DNA from: Istiophorus platypterus
Lineage: Eukaryota > Chordata > Actinopteri > Istiophoriformes > Istiophoridae
Assembly: GCA_016859345.1 (NCBI GenBank)
Contig: CM029121.1
Coordinates: forward strand, 11,659,411 to 11,723,410
DNA length: 64,000 bases
Direction: 5' to 3'
Shown here: positions 40,501 to 53,315 of the stretch, piece by piece
How positions within the stretch are numbered: the first letter of the stretch is position 1
How the letters are laid out: each line of letters opens with the position of its first letter
Notes under the pieces: generated by a model
What the model was told of the DNA's origin: nothing
Seen by the model: the letters and a program-made list of their open reading frames with translations, nothing else
Databases searched by the model: none
Translations under genes and position numbers: made by a program

Positions 40501-43089
40501 AAGAGAGAATGCAGAGAATTCAACTTTTATTTAGTTTTTCTTTTTCTTTAAAAAAAAAAAAAAAGATGCTGTATTTGACTTTTTGAAGTGGCATCCAAGC
40601 GAACATATTCTTTGCTGTCAACTTCTGTACGTTATATGACTTATCATTACACAGAGTTTAAAACTCTCACTTAAGGGCTATACAGTATGTCATTTTGCTA
40701 TGATTGAAGATTTAAGTTATTCGTCTTGTCAGCAGGGAGTGTGTGATTTGTCTGGTCCCTGGCTGTCTTACTCTTCTTGTGAGGGGGAAAAAAAACTGCA
40801 TTCATTTCCACAGGGGTCTGATGGATTGTGCTCACCTTCAAGTTGCTAGCATTATTTATCTTTTTGTCCTGCACACTACATTTTCATCAAACAGTTCTCC
40901 CCGTATAATTTGCTGCCATGTATCCCTCAATCAAGAGAGCATGGCTTAATGAGACACTTACAATGAGGACAGATGTAATTCACACCCTCGGACTGTATTT
41001 ATTGACAGTCGTGTCTCCTCACATCCTAACCGGGAGCGATGAGACGCTCACTCATCTATCTTCATAGAAAAAAACACCACTGCAGCATTAAATATCTTTT
41101 TTTACATCCTATCGGGATGCACCAGCTTCTCAATAACTTGTGAGATGCATTGAAATTTGGTAAGAGTCTCTATTGCTCAGGCCAGGTAGCACATAATGTT
41201 TATATTCAAATGCCAGGAAATTTGACTGTGCAAAAAATATTTCTTAAACAGCATTCATTTTAATGGAGAAAAACTATTCTCAGATACTTAATACTAAATA
41301 CTACATTTTCAGCCTTAGCATTATGCATAATCATAGTGCAGTGGTTTACAACCTTTTCACCCTCATGTTACCGTTTTATACCGGCAGAAGCAGATTGCTG
41401 ATTCCCTCTGAGATTCTTATGTTTAAGAAATGTAGAGGTCTGAAGGAGGTACTAAGGTCTATGGAAAAAGTTTCTTAAAAATGTTTTTTTTCCTGTCTTG
41501 TAATTGCTGCAACAATTGAATGTTTTTCTAAAAATTAATTAAATGGTTACAGTAACAAACCCACGGAGAATTATCAACCAACCCTTTAGTTCCCTTTGGC
41601 TCTGTGAACCTCAGCTTGGTTTTCTGGTCCACAGTTTGTTTTGGTTCAGTCTCTCCAATCCCATCAACCTCCCCAAAACCACTTTATCCCACCTGCCCAA
41701 CTGCAAACAGCACACTGGCAAAGTTAGATACTAGCTGCTGAACACTGGAGCAAATAGCAGCCTAAAATTAAAATATTTTACTTAGGTGTTAATGAAAGTC
41801 CAAACCAGAGCTAATAGGAGAGCGAATATCGTCAATCAGATCAGTACGTTGTCAAACTCTGCATAAATCATAATGGGGCCCTTCATTGTTAAAGCTGTAG
41901 GTCCACCAGTGTCATGTGATGACGTTATCGGATGTCGAGTCTGATATCTCAAAGAACCTGTTAGGATATCTTCTTCCTCAAATTTAAACTGTGTGCACCA
42001 TCATTACTTCACATTTATGTTTCCAAAAATTTAAAATGAAATAAATGTAAAATGTTTTCCCTGGTAGATCCAGGTACCAGAGATATCCAGATATTCTGTT
42101 ACATCAAAACAGAGCAGCGGGTAGTTGGGAATATTTGTCCCGATTTTCTCCTGGGCTTCCATTTCATCTCATCTTCATCTACTTATCATTCCACCCATTT
42201 TGCACTCCACACATTCCTGAAATAATTTACACAGCATATTATTGCTCCTGTCTGTTTATGATAAAATACAGCACTAAAATGAATACTGCAATAAAATAAT
42301 TTAAAGCTTCAAGTATTTCTTCCCATTGCTTATGAGTGAGGCTGGTATATTACCATGTTAATATGACACCCATCCTCCTGTAAACTCCTGGTATGGGGAA
42401 ACAGAGGCAACCAGACCATAAAACACGCTGCCGTTCCAACATCCAAGTATTTATGGGAGTAAAAACAACAGGCTTTAAATCAGACCTCAGGAGGGACTGA
42501 GGTCTATACAGAGAAGCCATGTCGGTAACCAGTTTCCTCTGATAAGTTCATTTGGCATCATTTAAAGTAATATATATAGAAAAAAATAATTTCTTCATCT
42601 ACTCTGATTTTTCTGCACCTTTTTACGCAAGAGGTTTGCATTTGATGAATTTCATTTAGTTAGGATCTGCTGAGAATTCACCTCATTTTGAGATTCTCCC
42701 CTTTAGTACTGCAGTTCCAGTTATCTTAAAGAAATGATTTTCTTTAAGTTATGTATATAAAACCAGTTGTTCGATTACATATTTGGTGGACACAGACTAA
42801 TATTCTTTGGTTTAAAAGGTTAAATGTGTGTCTCATTTGTGAGCCTGGCGACGTACGACCGCTCTGAAATATCCATTATTCTGCAGGCTTATTTCCTCAA
42901 CATCAGTTATCCCTGCTGTTCCTCTACTTGCCAAGCTGGCTTTTGTTTATAACAGGACAAATAATGTGGTCAGGCCTCAAAGCAGCTTTTGCCTGTAGGT
43001 GTAGAGAGGGCAACATAAGGTTCTTGTTATATTTGTTTCTGTGTCTTGGGGGGGGGTGGCTATCAATCAGGAGTGAGAAGGGGAAAAAA
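37554..43089. other. No supported gene
   Basis: About 5.5 kb without recognised genes. Frames of 60-105 codons at 38556-40355 overlap on both strands and have no domain. There are homopolymers near 39323-39336 (T) and 40550-40564 (A). A small AT-rich hairpin CTTAAAGAAA-TGAT-TTTCTTTAAG lies at 42725-42748. Confidence 0.5.
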
Positions 43090-43112
43090 TGATAATAATA
43101 ATAATAATAATA
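43090..43112. repeat. (ATA)n microsatellite
   Basis: About seven trinucleotide units. On the minus strand it explains the poly-Tyr run in the open frame at 42924-43190. Confidence 0.85.
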
Positions 43113-43599
43113 CTGTAGCAAGAAAACAAAAAACAGCCCCAGTGCAAATATTTGACTCAAATGACAGATGAGTGAACACTTAGAGAACAAGGGTCTGTAG
43201 AAAACTATTTAGTAAATCATCTTTGGTATCTTTTATATCACAAAATTAGGTAAATAAAAGGTAAATTAAGCAACAAAGTGAAACTTTAATACATTGCTTG
43301 TTAGTTAATTTCCAGACTGAGAGGATTCCCTCTTTTCTTCCACATCCATATGATTGAATTGTGTAATTACATGTAAGGCACATTATTGTTTTGGGGTTTT
43401 TTTATTATTGTAAAATGAACAGCATAACTGCATCATAGCGTGTGGAAACACGGTGGAAGTAGGAGACAAATCATATTTTTAAAGATGTATTATCATAAAA
43501 ATAGATAAATTGTGAGAGACTGTGGGGGTTTGTATTAATCATCACTTATCAAATCACCAAGCTGTGCTACTAATTTGAATAGCCGGCACTGATGAAATG

Positions 43600-43868
43600 T
43601 AACATTTAAAGGACATTTACTCAAGTACTGTACTGAAGAACAAATTTGAGGAACTTGTACTTTACTTGAGTATTTCCATTCATGTTATTTTAAACTTCTA
43701 CTAAACCACATTTTAGTGAAAAAAACAAATCTCTTTAATCAATTTCAAATACTTCATAGCTTTACTTACTGGTTACTTAACAAATATGTATAAGTTACAT
43801 ATAAAACATATGAAATATGATATGATATGTAATTAAATTTAATAGAGTAAATTATCCAATGTATACAA
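43600..43868 (+). mobile_element. Truncated dispersed teleost repeat (TACTTTACTTGAGTATTT type)
   Basis: The segment holds ATTTACTCAAGTACTGTACT, then GAACTTGTACTTTACTTGAG, then CTTCTACTAAACCACATTTT and CATATAAAACATATGAAATA. This order matches, from recall, the 5' part of a short non-autonomous element that is abundant in teleosts and rich in ACTTAAGTA-type palindromes. The 3' half of the usual element is absent. There is no coding capacity. Confidence 0.6.
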
Positions 43869-43870
43869 AA

Positions 43871-43940
43871 TTAGAGCTGAAATGATTAGTTGATTAATAA
43901 ATTAGTCAGTTAAAAGAAAATCAATTGAGAAACACTTCTG
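43871..43940 (-). mobile_element. Terminal fragment of the same element family as 21765-22097
   Basis: It begins TTAGAGCTGAAATGATTAGT and continues with ATTA-rich inverted motifs. This is the usual opposite end of the dispersed hAT-like non-autonomous element seen at 21765-22097. Only about 70 bases are recognisable, and it directly abuts the preceding repeat. Confidence 0.5.
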
Positions 43941-46900
43941 ATTTTCATTTCAGCTTTTTTTAGTGAGGATTTGATCCTTTTCTTTATAACTATTTTTGTT
44001 TGGGGCAGGGGTTACATGCAAATAATTATGAGAATTAATCAGAATTATAATTTAAACCTTGAATTTTACCTTTAATTTGGTTCAAAAACCAGTGCACTGT
44101 ACATGATTTTGAGTCCACACTTAACCATTTCCTTACATTTGAATATCGCGGGGGGTGTTGCTGTGTGAATGTAAAAATGTGAGGCTTATCACCTTTGCTG
44201 AGGCTCAGGTTCCATAATGGGAAGGAGTTTGCTTTTGTCAGACTGAAACTGAACTGTCATCTGTGGACCTAAACCGATTGGTCTCACTTCTTCTCTCTTA
44301 GCTGTTCCAAGGCAAGTCTGAATAGGTTTACTGTGTTTTTTTGAGAGCACAGTGGGTGGCAGTCCTTGGGTGCTCGATGGACAATCCACCGGCACACTAC
44401 CTGTTCAGCAGGGCAAATGCTCCATATGAGCCTTTATGCAGAGTTGACTTTTTAAAGATACAAAGGGGAAGCGGGGTTGTGGGAGGCAAACATAATGCTG
44501 GGACCTATCTACCTTGGCCAGTCTATAATTAATTTGCTTTCAGGGCTGTACCATCTGGTCTCCATGTAACAGCAGCTTTTGTAACAGGTTCACCTTACAT
44601 TCTGAAAGACATGTCATGGTATTAACCACTCGATTTGGGGTAATGCTATGTCTAAACTGTCACTAAACCCATCATAAATCAACATTTACTTCACATCTAG
44701 TTTGTCTGAAATGGTAATCAATACCTGCCCACTTGTATGATTAGGAGGAACGCTATACGTCAAATATTCAATGCATTTTCTAAATCCCAAGTGGGATTTA
44801 ACAATGAATTAACTTATGAGCTGATGCATTAACATGTTCCCCTCTCAAGTTACCTCCATTTACAAATAGGTGACAATTGGAGTAAAAGTACTAAAAAAAG
44901 AGAATAAAAAAAGACAAGGCCATTTAGCAGCTACGGTAGAGGATTATATTTATGTCAAAAAAGAAGCGTAATCCAGTTAACATTTGGGTGTCTCCACCCT
45001 TGGGGAACCGGGGGCCTTCACAACCACAGTGTTTGAGTAGTCATCATGGCCTCACGGAGCAATGTTCAGTCTCATTACCGCTTAACTGCCTTATTAAAGT
45101 CCAGCTCCAAACCCCTTACATGACATCAAACATGTTCCATTAAATTGTGACATCTTGTACAAAGTTGTAGAGGCTAATAAAATGCAATGGTGAGGAAAGC
45201 TCTAGACACAAAAATGGGTGGAACCTATTGGATAGTTTCTTTTGCTTTTTTTTACATTTCTAAAGCTTCATTTAGAAAATTAGAGCAGCTCTTGGTGATT
45301 GTGAAAAGCTTACCATTGATACTTCCCTTGAGGGAGAGTCTTACAGTAAGTGTGCTTCCCACATGATCATTAACCACAAATATCAAAGTCTCTTGACCCA
45401 ATCATTTCTGGTGTGGTAGCGCTAATGCAGCTTAATTAAAATCCTCTTAAGGATCACTGTGGGTGACCTCTGGAATATGCCGTCTGGATCTTCACAAGCA
45501 AACTTCTCTCATTTTTAGTCGACATTAGGTTTTTACACTAATAGAGCAGATATTGTTAATTTGCTTTCTAAATCGTCATCTCTTTATTCTCTCACTCCTT
45601 TTTCATTCAAGGTATTAAAAATCAGGAAATAATGCCTGATCACTGAAAGGCAGGATTTATTCTCAGTTTAAAGTGTGGATAAATAGAATAAGTGCTTTTA
45701 TATATTTGGACAAACTGACTTGGGACGAGGAAAATGACGGCATTGGTCTTTTGTTGAAATGCCTAAAACAATATGTGTGAGGGTGGAGATGAGAGCAGTC
45801 TGGTCAACAAAGTGCGAAACCTTGACACCATACCGTCACGCATTCAAGGTTTTCTTTTTAATAATATTTCCTTAACTGGTAATACTTTTCAAATAGTTTC
45901 TTGGAAAATATTAATGTACTTGGGTAAAAATTATAAGGAAATAGAGACAAAGTTCTTAGCCTTTACAGTAGGTTGAGCTTAAATGTAGAGTTCTTCACGG
46001 GTTCAACTGGTTCAGAGGAACCATGACCCACTTCAAGACCTAAGTTACATCCAGTTCAAATTCTTCTCATTCTAATTGGGTCAGATAAGGTGTTATTTTA
46101 CTGCCACTGGTTTTAGTGTGTGTATCAAGTTTTGGACTTTGATTTAAAGATAACACTTCGGGTTTAAAATCATTACCTTCTGTCTATTTATTGTCCGATT
46201 GGCTACAGATTGTGTTATTGTTGGGATAGGAGGAGAAAAAAGAATTTTACATTTCTTTTAACCATATAAGTTATTATTATTTATTTTTGGAATTCACTTC
46301 TCTAACTTTGACAGATCAGAAAAGTTATATGAATAATTTAGCATAAAATACTTTGTAATATTTTGGAAGGCAGCAACTGAGGACATCGTGTCTGATCAGA
46401 AACTGGTTATTTTGGAAGTCAGTGACAAAGAAACAAAGATGTTTGTGTGCTGTCAAAACATTTGTGTCTCCCTGACGTAGCTTCTTTTTTTTTTTTCCTT
46501 AAAGGAAGCTCACATATAAATTTTGAAATTTGACACAGCACCTCCAGCTAGAATGCTCACTCAGCTCTGACCTTCACAGAGGTCCTCTGAGCCACATTCA
46601 TGTCGTTGCTTCTCGTCACTGACGTACAATATAGGATCATAGATTGCAAGGTAGGATGACAAAAAGTGTAGAACCCGGTGCTTAGTTCACCTTTCTTTTA
46701 TTAGATTTCTTCTCAAAATATATCAGAGACATTGGGTATAGGAACAGTGCCTCTGAGGCACTTCAACCATATATCAGTTGTAGTAATGGCATTTAAATGT
46801 CACTAAGGATTAGATACTCACGTCACCACCACACCTGGAGCTTGTCTTTCAATGTCCCTCCATTAGCGGAGGGCCCCTCTGTCCTTTGCTATACATAGTG

Positions 46901-47180
46901 ATCTCAGGAGAGAAGAGAGGAGCCGGTATGAGCACCAGAGGCAGAGCAATGCAGAGCTTGCTGTCCAACTGGTACCTTTCTTTCTCCAGCCTCCCTGCCT
47001 CTTTCTCCTGGCAAATGATTTGGAGAGGGACGGATCATGCGGAGCTAAACCACAGTTATCTGGCAGAAGATCACACAGATGGGCCAGTCTGAGCCAGCTG
47101 AACCCACAGGCAGCTGGGAGTGATGATGCACAGGATGCTTCCTATCAACAGGATGTACTGTAGTGCAGAAGCTTCACAGG
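43941..47180. other. No supported gene
   Basis: No gene or repeat recognised. Short frames at 44189-44532, 44952-45143, 45773-45976 and 46886-47092 have no domain. A T run occurs near 46485-46497. Confidence 0.5.
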
Positions 47181-47530
47181 CTGACACACCAGACAGAGCC
47201 ACTAAAGGAGGGCTTGCAAAAGAGACCAAAGAGGACCGGGGAACAAAGAGGGAGCAGCCAGTTCAAGAGGAGGGCCTCCAATCTGCAGAAATGAGGGAAG
47301 GGCTGAAGTGGAAAATGAGGGAAGAAAGTAAAGGGAAGAAGGTTTGTAGGAATGAAATTAAATGAAAAGCAAAACAATTATAAGATGATAAAGAAAAAGA
47401 GGAGAGGGACGATAAAGTTTTCAATGAGCTGTAAGAGTGGGGAAGTAAATTGGATAAAATTGACAGAAAACTTAAACGGGAAAGAGGAAAGGAACATTGA
47501 AAGAAGAAAGACAAATATATTTTGACTACA
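47181..47530. repeat. Purine-biased tract
   Basis: The plus strand is strongly A/G biased for about 350 bases without a clear repeat unit. This bias explains the charged open frame at 47120-47365 and the Phe/Ser/Leu-rich 115-codon minus-strand frame at 47263-47610; neither is supported as coding. Confidence 0.6.
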
Positions 47531-48059
47531 AAGGACAGAATATTGTGTCTGCTCCCGAGGATTAGAATGGTTGGGAAAGACGGAATAGAGTGAGAGTGGA
47601 TTTTTGACATTTCATTTAATTCTAAACAAGATCATATTATTTCAAGTCTCTTACTCATGTATTACATGATGAGGCTTTAATGAAGCAAGCAGATGCAGCT
47701 AACTGCAAATGAGTAAGCAATCCTCAAAATTGTTTCTTTTATTAAGTGCTGGAACCCTGCTGTTTCTGTAGGCATTCCCCCTCCCACTTCTCCCCTATCC
47801 TTCTTTCTTCACCTCTTTCCCTCTACCTTTCTCTTTCTAGAAACCAAACTCAATGTGACCAAATTTTTCCTAGAAAAATATAAAAACACTACCATAGCTG
47901 TCCGTAAACATAAATGCAAACATGACAAGTAAAGCGTAGATGCTCAGCGAGTGCAAATCCAGAAAAGATGGAGACCTGGGAATATTTATATCGCTGGTGA
48001 TAGTACTTGACTGTATTCAATGAGTTTATTTTGATTAAATGCTTTAGGAGAAATTAGGT

Positions 48060-48105
48060 AACAAGGCATGGAGAAAAGTGAGAACACATTTCTCCATGCC
48101 TTGTT
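48060..48105. repeat. Perfect hairpin (17-base arms, 12-base loop)
   Basis: AACAAGGCATGGAGAAA at 48060-48076 is exactly complementary to 48089-48105 across a 12-base loop. The stem is flanked by unremarkable sequence. No longer inverted repeat was found around it. Confidence 0.9.
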
Positions 48106-49280
48106 TGTTTTTGTCTCATTTTAATTCCCTACAATTACCAAGAGTAATGTCTGATAACCTCCAGAGGCCAGGGGTGAGTGTATCACTCTGATATGTGTTT
48201 TACAGTACATGCGGGAGGAAATGACTGCAATGACATACACAGTGCAAAGCTGCAATGAAACACTTAGTGCCATTTTGCTCATTGAACAGATGTCTTGTGG
48301 CTACAATGCACAGTCTATTGAGGTAGCTATTGTTGAAGAAATTGATATTTCCACGTTTTCTGTGATGAATTCCTGTGGGAATGATTTTTTCAATGTTGGA
48401 TCAAACAGCAGTTATATAAAGGCTCTTTTGCTATTTGATTCTAAGAGATGATACTGAACCAGATATTCGCTGCTGAGCTTTTAGGTGAATATTTTTGTGT
48501 TTTCATAAATCTGTGGGAAATAATGTCATGTCACACATCTATTCTTGGCAACTTATCTAGAGTAAAAAAATTCAAGGCACACCAGTAATAGCTGTATTAA
48601 ACACTTTAATCCACCCTTAAAAAATTTATCGGCGAAGAATGGATTTTTCCTGTCTAAAAAGCCACCTCCTGCAAAGTGTAAAGACACTTGGAATGGCTGG
48701 CATTTAAAGGAGAGGATACTTGGGTGGAATCCTTCTAACAATGCAAGATCACATTATGCTTGGATAAAATATGAAGGGAAGCATGTACAGTATTGCATAT
48801 GATGGCAGGCAAGGGAACTCCCTGGCCCCTACCAGATTATATAGCAGTTTGGGAGGAGGAGAGGGAGGATGTGTCACCTACTGAGACAACAACAGTCCAT
48901 AGGAGAAACAAGAGCTGCACCAGTATGGTGGTAAACCTGAAACAACAACCTACTGTAGTGTTGTTCACAGAATTGAAATAGCACTGTCTCCTGAATCTTG
49001 TTTCAAACAAGGACCATTGATAACCCTCGTGAGAATACTTCACTTTTAAAAAATTGCAAAAAACACAGGCTTTTGTTTCCAACTAGTTTATAAATATGGA
49101 CATGTGCTATGGCATTTTTATGCATCATACAGTTCTCTCCTTCCTTCCCTCACTGTTAATTTTAGCCCATGCTCCTTGTCATGTGCTCTAGCCAATGCTA
49201 TGTACTCTGTGCTGCAGATAATATGTAATCATGTCCTGGCAAACATATCATTTTGAATAAGAGGAAAGTGTTGAGGAGTG

Positions 49281-49323
49281 CGTGTTTGTGTGTGGGTGTG
49301 TGTGTGTGTGTGTGTGAGTGTGT
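49281..49323. repeat. (TG)n microsatellite, interrupted
   Basis: A TG tract broken by TTTG, GGG and GAG interruptions; the longest clean part is about 12 units. Confidence 0.9.
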
Positions 49324-52300
49324 TAGTGCCATGCAACAGGCTGACACATTTAGTCAAGCTGAATTCTGGTTAACAAAAATCTGTACTTGTGTATCACAAA
49401 GCACACATTTATGATCTTGTAAATATAAAATAAATATACTATAAATATTAATAAAATATATGATATAAAATATGGAATAAAAATAGACATATTTGCCATT
49501 TGGGATTTTTTTTTTAATAAGAATATATATGGTATTTTAGGTTTTAAATGATTGTGTGACTACATTAATTCACAGACACACTAGGTTCTGGTTTGATGAT
49601 GTTGAACTAACTCTCACACCCTCACAAGCATACATCTTTCACCCGTGCACATCAGACACCACTTATTCTTCTGATTCCCACATTTCATCTTGTAGATATT
49701 TAATTTGATCTAATATGGTTCAGTTCTGGTTTAATAAAGTATTAACATGGTGGTAACATGGTGTCGTCTCCCTTCTTGTTATGACCACCTGAGCCCGGTC
49801 AAGACAGAAAGAGAGGACGCACATACAGGTTTCAAATAGGCATAAAATAGACCAATTGTTTAAAAAAAAAACCTGTGTTTGAGATATCCTTCTCAGCGGT
49901 GGTATGAAAAGGTGAATACTGATTTCTATAATAAATATACGGTCAGAGATTAGAACCCAGCAGTGGAGAAGAATGAGGTCAAAACTTTTTGTTAAGAGAA
50001 AATTTTTATAAAAACTTTTTACACTTTTTAAGTTACATATAGCCCATGTCTAACTATCACATACAGGCATACGTGCAGAAATGTATAATATATCGGGTAT
50101 AATCTGACAGAGTGGCGCTACCACACACTGTATGATTTAACATTTTGTACCCGATGGGTTAGCTGGAATGGGGTCCTGTTGAAGCTGGAACACTGCATCA
50201 TTTTAAGCAGTAATAAAGTATTATTTACACGGTTTTCACTGTCTGCAACTCTTTGAGTAACAGAAAGTTAGTGTCATATTTCTTGGGTCCTGGCTGAATT
50301 CTAGAGATTGGCAGTGATTTGTAGCTCTTTAAACCACAAATTCAATTCTCGTCGATCAAAGATTCATGAACATGATAGTGGACCAGTTGCTGTGCTAACT
50401 TTGAATAAACTGGCCAAATAAGAAACAGAAATTTATTACACAACTTTTCCCTCTATCATGTTGAATCTCCAGTGTAAATATTGCACGAACTACTTTTACT
50501 GAGCTGAGAGTTGACACGTCTTAGGATGAATTATATTAACTGTGGCATATTATTGCTTAAAGTAGCAGGAATGTACATGGAACCACAGCTGCAGACCAGG
50601 GCCTTATTTGTAAGGCAGTAAAAAGATTTAACTTGTGGCAACTGTCTGGTGTGAGTGAATATGCATGTTTTGAATATGCTACCCCATGGTATTCTACACG
50701 TATTGGACAATATTAGCTAACTCTTCACCAAGTTTTACCAAGAGTTTAAATTTCTAATGATCTTCTCATCTACATCTAATTTACATAGAATAAATAGATC
50801 TTTTTTCATCCGCTAGGACCATTATTACTGTACATTAGCTTTTAGGTTTTTGGCCATGGGAAGCAGAAAAACCCCTCGGCAAGCTAACAGGCATACAACT
50901 GAACAAGATACTTTCTAATATATTTGACAGAGATTTCCCATAATCAAACACTTTTGTCATGTGTTTTCCTTGCCACATGATACATGATAAGTCCAATATT
51001 CACTCTTTCACCTCTTTTTTTAAATTATTTTTTTTACTCTCTGTAAATCCACCACTGTCAGCAATGTGTTTCACATTGTATACTAAGTATTGACAGAAAT
51101 CTGGCATATAGGCAACCTTGTTTTATTAATCCCATGCAAGCACCAACATTACATGTTATTCCCAGTGTATGGGTAGGCACTTATGAGACTAGTTTATGAT
51201 AGAATTCTGACATATCCCTGAATGTCTTTACATCTCAGCAACCCCTGGTGGATTTGGCTGGGGGGGAGAGGGTATTTTGTCATAAAACAGAATCTCACCA
51301 ACAGAAATGAAACCACTATTCTGCTTGCCAAGAATGAGAGCAGAGCTGGCATATTAAAATATTACTAAAGGTTAGGACTCCACGGGGGAATTCTCTGGAA
51401 ATAAAATTCAGAAAAGAAGCCTGATTACAGGACAGTAATAATAAGAGAGAGACTGATAGGCAAGAAAAAAAAACAGTGATGGACTATTTGCTACATTTGT
51501 CATTTGTAATGTTATCAACATGAACATAAGACAATAAATCAATTTTTCTAGAGCTAATTTTGATTTAAAGACTATGAATTCCTCCAGTTGGGTGTTTGTA
51601 TGGCAAGCTGCTTGGAGGACAAGGAGGACCATTAGTCTTGAAAAATGCAGCTTCATTTCATGGCAACACTCAGATTAGCAGATGTTTGATAGTGATGTCC
51701 TGCCTTGGAGGAAGATAATACAAAAACAATTAGATAGTAGAATTTACACAATATGATTGGCTAACTCAAATCAACTGCCAGAACACAGCCATCCATTACA
51801 GTCTTAAATTGTCAAGTCAGGTTTCACTCAACACAGCTAAGAACTGTTAATATGAGATGAAATGTAAATATCTTTCACTCTACTGTGAACTGTCACCAGA
51901 TAAATATTACAGCTGTTAACAATATTTCAGTAAGGCAAAATTTTCGCTATCATATCCATCAGTTGACAGTCTGATCATACAACAGAATTTCAAAAAGCAA
52001 AGAAACATGGGCCATTAAGTAAAAATATCATAATGTGAAAATTTGATAGTCAAAGTCTTTAGCAGTGAGGCATGACCAATAGCAAGGGCATCTATTGAAG
52101 CCATGAATCTTTGTTTAAAAACTCTATTAGACAGGTCAATACATGACCGCACTTAAAAATTCCTCACTATGGTCTGACATTTATTTTGGGATGTCCAGCA
52201 CTACACCGTGAATACAGAACAGTCAAGTGAGGCCACAAGATCTTCCGTCTTTTCACATCTTCGGCTCTTTTTTAAAGCAAGCCATTTGCACATTTTTATT

Positions 52301-52562
52301 TATTCATCCCCATCAGTCAAATTCTAATGAATTAATTACATTTGGGTCAGCAGACCATTTTAGACAGATCCGATGTTTTACGGGGTTAAGGCTGAACCGC
52401 AGTGTGTGTTCATGTTGTATTTATCACAGCCAAGCCAAAATGTGTATTTTTCGTCCAATGCGCCTATCTCCACTCTCGCACATTAACTTGGCATTGTGTC
52501 TGCATCTGTAAGCTCATTTAATGGAAATACATACAATGTAAAAGCAGTGACAGGAACATGAA

Positions 52563-52574
52563 CCCCCCCCCCCC
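52563..52574. repeat. C12 homopolymer
   Basis: Twelve C followed by TTTC. Confidence 0.85.
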
Positions 52575-53315
52575 TTTCTTGGGGAAATGAAAAGAATCAT
52601 TTAAGCATGTGTGCCATTCCTTTTTGAAAGACAGGCATACGGAAAAACATGAGACACCTACACAGGGAATATGTGAACCATGATTATTTTAAAATGACAA
52701 GTAGAATCTGTGTTGCCATTACTATATTTCTTAGTATTTCAATAGGATCCAGCTGTGAGAGGCTGCAGAATAATGAGTGAATGGGGAAAACATTAAATGA
52801 CAGTGATGCCGCCCTATCAAACTCAACCCACTGCTTGTCTTGTGCAAACATATCTATTAACTAATGCTAACTATTCCTGATCTCCTGCTAAAAAAAAAAA
52901 GAGGCTCATATGAGCATTGACTGTGTGCAAATATATATAAAAATACACAAATGTAAATGGATTTACATCAGAAACCATTTGCAGAAGAATACATTTGAAA
53001 TATACAGACCATTTTAGTCATTATCCATTGTTACGAGTCCACTGAGTGTGGCACATTGAGACCATTCTAAATACATACTTCATCATCACTGTAAATTTAA
53101 CCATTCAACCACCACAAATTTATTTTTTTAAACAATATCATTAATTTACATGTATAATCATCCAACAGTCATTCTTGTCTCATGAAGAGAGAAAACCAAT
53201 TCATAGTCTGCTTGCATCAAATACAAATGTGTATTGTATGTTCTCCAAGTGACGAAGCGTAAACGCACACACAAAAATATACATTTACACATACTTACAT
53301 ACATACAGACATATA

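Larger units (their letters stand above)
47531..53315. other. No supported gene; simple repeats and one hairpin
   Basis: No gene recognised. Contains the hairpin at 48060-48105, the TG tract at 49281-49323 and a C12 run at 52563-52574, each listed separately or here. Frames at 48209-48451, 48793-49082, 51408-51656 and 52227-52511 have no recognisable domain. Confidence 0.5.

Noticed and set aside
47263..47610. 115-codon minus-strand frame rich in Phe, Ser and Leu
   Set aside because: Explained by the purine-biased plus strand.
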